Shown: piece after piece, positions 13,188 to 17,833 of the stretch | Layout: every line of letters starts with the position of its first letter | How positions within the stretch are numbered: position 1 is the first letter of the stretch | Assembly (NCBI GenBank): GCA_964354255.1 | Contig: CAYGYX010000046.1 | Coordinates: 1 to 17,833, forward strand | Direction of reading: 5' to 3' | Length of the DNA stretch: 17,833 nt | DNA from: VGBK01 sp964354255 | GTDB lineage: Bacteria > Actinomycetota > Acidimicrobiia > Spongiisociales > UBA11373 | Translations under genes and position numbers: made by a program | Notes under the pieces: generated by a model | What the model saw: only the letters and a program-made list of their open reading frames with translations | What the model was told of the DNA's origin: nothing | Database searches by the model: none

Positions 13188-14846
13188 GTGAGCGGACCCC
13201 GAGTGGTACGGGCGCCGCGAGGCCCGCAGTTGCGCACTCGCGGCTGGCTGCAGGAGGCGGCGCTGCGCTGCTTGATGAACAACCTCGACCCGGAGGTGGC
13301 GGAGTGCCCCGACGACCTGGTGGTCTACGGGGGCCGGGGCAAGGCGGCCCGCAACTGGGAGGCCTTCGACGCCATCGTGCGCTCCCTGGAATCCCTGGGC
13401 GACGAGGAGACCCTGCTGGTGCAGTCGGGCAAGCCGGTGGGGGTGTTCACCACCCACCACCTGGCGCCGCGGGTGCTCATCGCCAACAGCCTGCTGGTGC
13501 CCGATTGGGCCGACTGGGAGCACTTCTGGGACCTGGAAGCGGCCGGCTTGACCATGTACGGGCAGATGACCGCCGGGTCGTGGATCTACATCGGCACCCA
13601 GGGCATCCTCCAGGGCACCTATCAGACCTTCGCCGCCGCGGCCGAGCAGCACTTCGGCGGGAGCCTCCAGGGGACCCTCACCCTCACCGCCGGCCTGGGG
13701 GGCATGGGCGGGGCCCAACCCATGGCGGTGACCATGAACGAGGGGGTGGCGCTGATCGTCGAAGTCGACCCGGCCCGCATCCGCCGCCGCCTGGAGACCC
13801 GCTACCTGGACACCGTGGCCGGCAGCCTGGACGAGGCGGTGGCCCTGGCCCTGGCGGCCAAGCGGGAGGGTCGGGCCCTCTCGGTCGGCGTCGAAGGCAA
13901 CGCCGCCGACGCCTTCCCCGAGTTGCTCCGGCGGGGTTTGGAGATCGACATCGTCACCGACCAGACCTCGGCTCACGACCCGCTCAACGGCTACGTCCCC
14001 GCCGGCCACACGTTGGAGGAAGCCGCCGCGCTGCGCGCCAAGGACCGGGGCCGCTACGTCGAGGAGGCCCGGGCCTCCATGGCCCGCCACTGTGAGGCGA
14101 TGGTCGGCTTCCAGAGGGCGGGGGCCGAGGTCTTCGACTATGGCAACAACCTGCGCGGCGAGGCGCGCCTGGGCGGCTTCGCCGATGCCTTCTCCTATCC
14201 CGGCTTCGTCCCGGCCTACCTGCGGCCGCTGTTCTGCGAAGGCAAGGGCCCCTTCCGCTGGGTTGCCCTGAGCGGCGACCCGGCCGACATCGCCGCCACG
14301 GACCGGGCGGTCGCCTCCCTCTTCCCCGACGACCGGCCCCTGCAGCGCTGGCTGGCCATGGCCGGGGAGCGGGTCGCCTTCCAGGGACTGCCGGCCCGCA
14401 TCTGCTGGCTCGGGTACGGGGAGCGGCACCGGGCCGGCCTCGCCTTCAACGACCTGGTCCGCTCCGGCGAGGTCAAGGCACCGATCGTCATCGGGCGCGA
14501 CCACCTCGACGCCGGGTCGGTGGCCTCCCCCTACCGGGAGACCGAGGCCATGGCCGACGGCTCCGATGCCATCGCCGACTGGCCGATCCTCAACGCCCTG
14601 CTCAACACCGCCTCGGGGGCGGCCTGGGTGGCGGTGCACCACGGAGGGGGGGTGGGCATGGGGAAGTCGATCCACGCCGGGGCACAGGTGGTGGCCGACG
14701 GCACCGCCGACGGCGCCTTCCGCCTGGAGCGGGTGCTGACCAACGACCCCGGCACCGGGGTGATGCGCCACGCCGACGCCGGCTACGACCGGGCGATCGA
14801 GGTGGCCCGGGAGCGGGGGGTGCGCCTGCCCATGCTGGGGACATGA
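13188..14846 (+). CDS. hutU: urocanate hydratase
   Basis: A 552-residue enzyme of normal length. It hydrates urocanate to 4-imidazolone-5-propionate using tightly bound NAD+ as electrophile, the second step of histidine degradation. The N-terminal YGGRGKAARNW and QSGKPVGVF blocks, the NAD-binding glycine-rich loop GLGGMGGAQP (169-178), TDQTSAHDPLNGYVPAG and the conserved Cys406 in ICWLGYGERHRAG are all intact, as is the C-terminal VHHGGGVGMGKSIHAG block. Start GTG 13188 has GAGAGG at suitable spacing and a TACGCT box upstream. hutI overlaps its stop in an ATGA arrangement. The gene is separated from hutH by about 1.2 kb that contains two unrelated genes. Confidence 0.97.
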   Translation: MSGPRVVRAPRGPQLRTRGWLQEAALRCLMNNLDPEVAECPDDLVVYGGRGKAARNWEAFDAIVRSLESLGDEETLLVQSGKPVGVFTTHHLAPRVLIANSLLVPDWADWEHFWDLEAAGLTMYGQMTAGSWIYIGTQGILQGTYQTFAAAAEQHFGGSLQGTLTLTAGLGGMGGAQPMAVTMNEGVALIVEVDPARIRRRLETRYLDTVAGSLDEAVALALAAKREGRALSVGVEGNAADAFPELLRRGLEIDIVTDQTSAHDPLNGYVPAGHTLEEAAALRAKDRGRYVEEARASMARHCEAMVGFQRAGAEVFDYGNNLRGEARLGGFADAFSYPGFVPAYLRPLFCEGKGPFRWVALSGDPADIAATDRAVASLFPDDRPLQRWLAMAGERVAFQGLPARICWLGYGERHRAGLAFNDLVRSGEVKAPIVIGRDHLDAGSVASPYRETEAMADGSDAIADWPILNALLNTASGAAWVAVHHGGGVGMGKSIHAGAQVVADGTADGAFRLERVLTNDPGTGVMRHADAGYDRAIEVARERGVRLPMLGT

Positions 14847-16051
14847 GCCGGGACCTGCTGCTCACCGGCATCGGGGAGCTGGCCACCAACTGCCCGCGCG
14901 CTCCCGACCTGGTGGGGGCGGTGCACGACGCCGCGGTGGCGATTCGGGACGGGCGGGTGGCCTGGGTGGGGCCGGCGGCCCAGATACCCGCCGCCTGCCG
15001 TGAACTGACCCCGTTCGATGTGCAGGGGCGGGCGGTAGTCCCCGGCTTCGTGGATGCCCACACCCACCTGGTGTTCGCCGGCGACCGGTCCGACGAGTTC
15101 GCCCGGCGCCTGCGGGGTGAGCCCTATGAGGAGATCCTCACCTCCGGGGGCGGCATCCACTCGACGGTGGCGTCCACCCGGGCGGCTTCGTTCGACGAGC
15201 TGGTGGCCTCGGGCAGCGAACGGGCCGGGCGAATGCTCCGGCAGGGCACGACCACCGTGGAGATCAAGTCGGGCTACGGCCTCGACGTCGAGACCGAGGT
15301 GCGGATCCTGGAGGCGGCCCGGGCAATCGGGGAGCGCACCCCCATCGACGTGGTGCCCACCTACCTGGGAGCGCACGTGGTGGCCCGGGGCATAGGACGC
15401 GAGGAGTACCTGGACCTGGTGACCGGGGAGATGCTGGCCGCCTGCGTCCCGCTCGCCCGCTTCTGCGACGTGTTCTGCGACCGGGGGGCCTTCACCGTGG
15501 AGGAGGCGCGCCGGGTGCTGCTGGCCGGACTCGAGGGAGGCCTGCGGCCCCGGATCCATGCCGAGCAGTTGGCCCACACCGGCGCTGCCCGGCTGGCCGC
15601 CGAGCTGGCGGCGGTAAGCGCCGACCACCTCGACCACGCCACCCCCGCGGATGCTGCCGCCCTGCGGCAGGCGGGGGTGGTGGCGGTGCTGCTGCCGGCC
15701 GCCTCGTTCTCGATGCGTGCCCGGCAGGCGCCGGCACGGATGCTGTGGGACGCCGGGGTGACCGTGGCCCTGGCTACCGACTGCAACCCGGGGACCTCCT
15801 ACGTGGAGAGCATGCCCTTCGTGATCGCCCTGGCCTGCCTGGAGATGGGCCTCACCCCGGAGGAGGCGCTGTGGGCGGCGACCCGGGGCGGGGCGCTGGC
15901 CCTCGACGAACTCGACAAGGGCTGGCTGGTGGAAGGGGCGGTAGCCGACCTGGCCGTGCTCGAGGCGCCGTCCTACCGGCACCTGCCCCACCGCCCGGGC
16001 AGCGACCTGGTGTGGGCGGTGGTCAAAGACGGGGCGGTGGTGGTGGGGTGA
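14843..16051 (+). CDS. hutI: imidazolonepropionase
   Basis: A 402-residue amidohydrolase-superfamily enzyme that opens the ring of 4-imidazolone-5-propionate to give N-formimino-L-glutamate, the third step of the pathway. VVPGFVDAHTHLVFAG contains the metal-binding HxH (His73, His75). RIHAEQLAHTGAA (His239), SADHLDHA and ATDCNPGTS (Asp313) complete the single-metal site. The preceding RRLRGEPYEEILTSGGGIHSTV block is specific to HutI. ATG 14843 overlaps the hutU stop codon (ATGA), so translation is coupled, and no separate promoter is seen. Family length is normal (about 400-415). Confidence 0.96.
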   Translation: MSRDLLLTGIGELATNCPRAPDLVGAVHDAAVAIRDGRVAWVGPAAQIPAACRELTPFDVQGRAVVPGFVDAHTHLVFAGDRSDEFARRLRGEPYEEILTSGGGIHSTVASTRAASFDELVASGSERAGRMLRQGTTTVEIKSGYGLDVETEVRILEAARAIGERTPIDVVPTYLGAHVVARGIGREEYLDLVTGEMLAACVPLARFCDVFCDRGAFTVEEARRVLLAGLEGGLRPRIHAEQLAHTGAARLAAELAAVSADHLDHATPADAAALRQAGVVAVLLPAASFSMRARQAPARMLWDAGVTVALATDCNPGTSYVESMPFVIALACLEMGLTPEEALWAATRGGALALDELDKGWLVEGAVADLAVLEAPSYRHLPHRPGSDLVWAVVKDGAVVVG

Positions 16052-16066
16052 GGTAGGGGCACCCCA
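16044..16066. terminator. candidate bidirectional terminator after hutI
   Basis: TGGGGTG at 16044-16050 and CACCCCA at 16060-16066 form a 7-bp stem with a 9-nt loop. It overlaps the hutI stop and lies between two convergent genes. No U-tract is present, so the call is tentative. Confidence 0.4.
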
Positions 16067-16079
16067 GCCGACGGACCGC

Positions 16080-16580
16080 TCACCCACGTCCAGGTTCGGG
16101 GCTCTCTTCGGCGCGCTGGATGACTTCCGCGGCGATCACGACACTACGGCTCACGACCTCAGAACAGTGCTGGGGTCCGCTTGCCTCCAGATAGGCGGCG
16201 ATCCCCTCTGGCCGAGCCAGGTCGAAAGCGCGCCCCAGTCCCTGTTCGAGAATCACCCGGCACGAGGTGCCGCCGAACTCCGCTTCGAAGGCACGACAGA
16301 AACGCCGGGCGGCCGCTACCGACCGTCGCATGCCCGGCTGATCGTCGAGGCGATCTCGCCCCAATACCATACCGATGGCCATCAGGGAGCCGACCACTGC
16401 CCCGCATGTCTCTCCCCGAAGAGCGATGCCCGGGAATGGGGTGAGCGCCTTCAGGGTGCTGCCTGATTGGAGCCCGAGGTGCTCCGCGAGCGCAGCGAAA
16501 CTGCTTTGGGCGCAGTTGCCAGACACCGAGACAAGCTCCCGCGCACGTTGGGCGATCTGTGGATCGTGCTGATCGGCCAT
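16080..16580 (-). CDS. C_GCAxxG_C_C family putative redox protein
   Basis: A 166-residue protein starting at ATG 16578-16580 behind a purine-rich GAGAGGGAGAG; the longer open frame upstream is antisense or overlaps the HNH gene. The cysteine pattern matches the C_GCAxxG_C_C family (PF09719): NCAQSSF (Cys23), TCGAVVGSLMAIG (Cys59), SCRVILEQ (Cys107) and HCSEVV (Cys139), with a further Cys95. Members are small alpha-helical proteins proposed to be redox-active or to bind a metal or cluster, and in other genomes are often near oxidoreductases. No partner is obvious here. The TAGGAT box overlapping the upstream HNH stop suggests independent transcription with a leader of about 35 nt. Confidence 0.8.
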   Translation of the reverse strand: MADQHDPQIAQRARELVSVSGNCAQSSFAALAEHLGLQSGSTLKALTPFPGIALRGETCGAVVGSLMAIGMVLGRDRLDDQPGMRRSVAAARRFCRAFEAEFGGTSCRVILEQGLGRAFDLARPEGIAAYLEASGPQHCSEVVSRSVVIAAEVIQRAEESPEPGRG

Positions 16581-16621
16581 CTCTCCCTCTCGAAGCTGCC
16601 CAGCCAGCCCACCCCGCCGCG

Positions 16622-16627
16622 ATCCTA
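16622..16627 (-). promoter_or_regulatory. predicted -10 (TAGGAT) of the C_GCAxxG_C_C gene
   Basis: TAGGAT on the minus strand fits TANNNT and overlaps the TAG stop of the upstream HNH gene. Predicted transcription starts near 16615, leaving a leader of about 35 nt with a purine-rich ribosome-binding region. Confidence 0.4.
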
Positions 16628-17746
16628 TTCCCGGTGGTGGTGAGCGGCCCGGTGGTGGCGACGACACAAGAGGCGCAGGTTGGCCAGACTGGTGGGGCCG
16701 CCTTCTGCCCAATGGGTGAGGTGGTGGGCGTCGCACCAGCGGGCCGGGGTGTCGCAGCCGGGGTGGGTGCAGCCCCCATCCCGGTGGTTCAGGGCCCGCC
16801 GCAGTGGTGCCGGGATCACCCTGCTCCGCCGGCCTACTTCTAGAGGCTCGCTGCCGCCCCGAGTGATGATGCGGGAAACGTCGGCGTCGCAGGCGAGGCG
16901 CTGCACCGCTTCCAGGTTGATGGGCCCGGTGTCTAGGTCCACCAGCCGCCCGGCCCGGCCCTCCAGGGTCTCCAGGTCGACGCTGACCAGGAGGTGGGGG
17001 CGTTCCCCACCCACCGTGGCCCGGTCCGACGAATCGAGGTGGCGGCGGCAGATCTCGGTGAGGGCATCGGCGCGCCGCTGGGACGGGCTGCGACCGTCGG
17101 TGGGGTCGGCGGCCTGGGGATCGGTGAGGGAGGCGAGGGCGGTCAGCAGCACCGCCCCCGACTCGGGGTCGAGGTCCCCGTCGAGGCGCACCATCCCCTC
17201 CCAGGTGGGTGATACCCAGAGTCGGCGCCGCTCGAACGCTCGGTCGGCATCCCGCAGGACGCCGTCGGGGTCGGCGAGGCGCCGCCAATGAGCCAGCGCC
17301 ACCGGAAAGGCCCGTGACGGCAGGGCACGGGCCTGAGAGACCAGCAGTTCCTCGTCGCGAGCGAAGGTCCCGGGAGCTGCCTCCCGGGCGGCCACCAGGG
17401 CCCGGGTACGACACTCGCTTAGATCGCCTGAGGCGAACGCTCGCCCGGTGAGCGGCATGAAGCGCAGCGACCGGGCCACCTGCACGCGGGAACGGCACAC
17501 CGCTGCCGGGTCCCCGCTCACCGCCATGAGCCAGCCTGCCGACGACCCGAACCCTTCCTCCTCCGGGATGCCCCGCCGCTCCGCCTCTGCCAACAGCGCC
17601 GCCGCCCGCGCCTCCAGGCGGGCCACCCGGCGCCGCACCTCCACCAGTTCCTGTACCAGCCCGCTGTCGGACAACGCCGACATCGGCACTGGGCCTTCAC
17701 CATCACCGGCCAACGAGCCGACATCGCGGAGGGCTTGAACGGTCAC
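16625..17746 (-). CDS. DUF222 and HNH endonuclease domain protein
   Basis: A 373-residue protein starting at GTG 17744-17746. The N-terminal two thirds is a helical DUF222-type region, with LVQELVEVRRRVARLEARAAALL forming an early coiled coil and GFGSSAGWL following it. The C-terminal 48 residues are an HNH nuclease module with zinc-type cysteines Cys326, Cys331 and Cys361, the catalytic-type pair His341-His342, Asn356 and His364. The last residues form a His-rich tail. This arrangement is the multicopy 13E12-like family of actinobacteria, whose biological role is unclear and which is sometimes linked to mobile DNA. No repeats or integrase flank this copy, and it looks intact. TACGGT lies 5 nt before the GTG. 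Confidence 0.88.
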   Translation of the reverse strand: MTVQALRDVGSLAGDGEGPVPMSALSDSGLVQELVEVRRRVARLEARAAALLAEAERRGIPEEEGFGSSAGWLMAVSGDPAAVCRSRVQVARSLRFMPLTGRAFASGDLSECRTRALVAAREAAPGTFARDEELLVSQARALPSRAFPVALAHWRRLADPDGVLRDADRAFERRRLWVSPTWEGMVRLDGDLDPESGAVLLTALASLTDPQAADPTDGRSPSQRRADALTEICRRHLDSSDRATVGGERPHLLVSVDLETLEGRAGRLVDLDTGPINLEAVQRLACDADVSRIITRGGSEPLEVGRRSRVIPAPLRRALNHRDGGCTHPGCDTPARWCDAHHLTHWAEGGPTSLANLRLLCRRHHRAAHHHRE

Positions 17747-17751
17747 AGCTC

Positions 17752-17757
17752 ACCGTA
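17752..17757 (-). promoter_or_regulatory. predicted -10 (TACGGT) of the DUF222/HNH gene
   Basis: TACGGT on the minus strand fits TANNNT and ends 5 nt before GTG 17746, suggesting a leaderless or nearly leaderless mRNA. A short GGTGAG overlaps it, so weak Shine-Dalgarno use cannot be excluded. Confidence 0.4.
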
Positions 17758-17833
17758 ACTCGCGGGTACGACACGTTCCCCCGGGCCGGCTCCGCCGATC
17801 GGCATGGCGGGTCGCGCGGTTTGCCGGGCAGTG
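17758..17833. other. unassigned right edge
   Basis: These 76 bases lie upstream of the DUF222/HNH gene. I see no gene fragment, hairpin or repeat that I can support. Confidence 0.4.

Noticed and set aside
11823..14771. Very long (over 900 codons) open frame on the minus strand across hutH, the DUF4389 region and hutU
   Set aside because: It is antisense to well-identified hut genes. Its Gly/Ala/Pro/Arg/His-rich translation is the usual shadow of GC-rich coding sequence, and only the part matching another gene's frame elsewhere makes sense.
16625..17746. DUF222/HNH gene as evidence of an intein, group I intron or mobile element
   Set aside because: No splicing motifs, terminal repeats or integrase genes are visible; the family is common as stand-alone genes in actinobacteria.
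1..17833. CRISPR array, tRNA or rRNA genes, defence system
   Set aside because: I found no regularly spaced repeats, cloverleaf-like sequences, rRNA-like blocks or recognisable defence proteins.

Overview
The window is very GC-rich and tightly packed. It most resembles a chromosomal segment of an actinobacterium, possibly an uncultured lineage near Acidimicrobiia or Thermoleophilia. Three things support this: GTG starts are common, gene content is typical (DUF222/HNH protein, DUF4389 membrane protein, penicillin-binding protein with an NTF2-like domain, arginase-family enzyme beside histidine genes), and most transcription units begin with a TANNNT -10 hexamer. Five genes have that hexamer 5-8 nt before the start codon, as expected for leaderless mRNAs. 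The phylum call is fairly firm; the finer placement is a guess. I see no rRNA, tRNA, CRISPR array, transposase or phage gene.

Layout. 1-170: 3' end of a metallo-beta-lactamase-fold hydrolase. 171-1718 (-): membrane-anchored DUF4015 glycoside-hydrolase-like protein. 1832-2857 (+): stand-alone XdhC-type molybdenum-hydroxylase accessory protein. 2884-5823 (-): apparent three-gene unit of a class B penicillin-binding protein, a small four-helix membrane protein and a nitroreductase. 5895-7385 (-): multidomain SH3-like membrane protein. 7498-7908 (-): single-domain response regulator. 8101-9042 (+): UbiA/MenA-type prenyltransferase. 9058-9489 (-): ArfB-type ribosome-rescue hydrolase.

The core of the window is a histidine-utilisation (hut) locus from 9544 to 16051. 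It encodes a HutG-like arginase-family protein, HutH, HutU and HutI. Together these would take histidine through urocanate, imidazolone propionate and formiminoglutamate to glutamate plus formamide. The locus is split into hutGH and hutUI. Between them lie a small lysine/glutamate-rich 11/22-residue repeat protein, a run of stem-loops, and an opposite-strand DUF4389 protein built from two halves exactly 100 residues apart. The HutG-like protein carries non-histidine residues at both positions where arginases use histidine metal ligands.

Downstream on the minus strand are a C_GCAxxG_C_C putative redox protein (16080-16580) and a DUF222/HNH endonuclease-like protein (16625-17746). No intergenic stretch exceeds about 200 bp. 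The observations most worth a second look are the HutG ligand substitutions, the insertion inside the hut locus, the clean split between leaderless and Shine-Dalgarno-led starts, and the perfect 16-bp inverted repeat that lies over the penicillin-binding-protein promoter.
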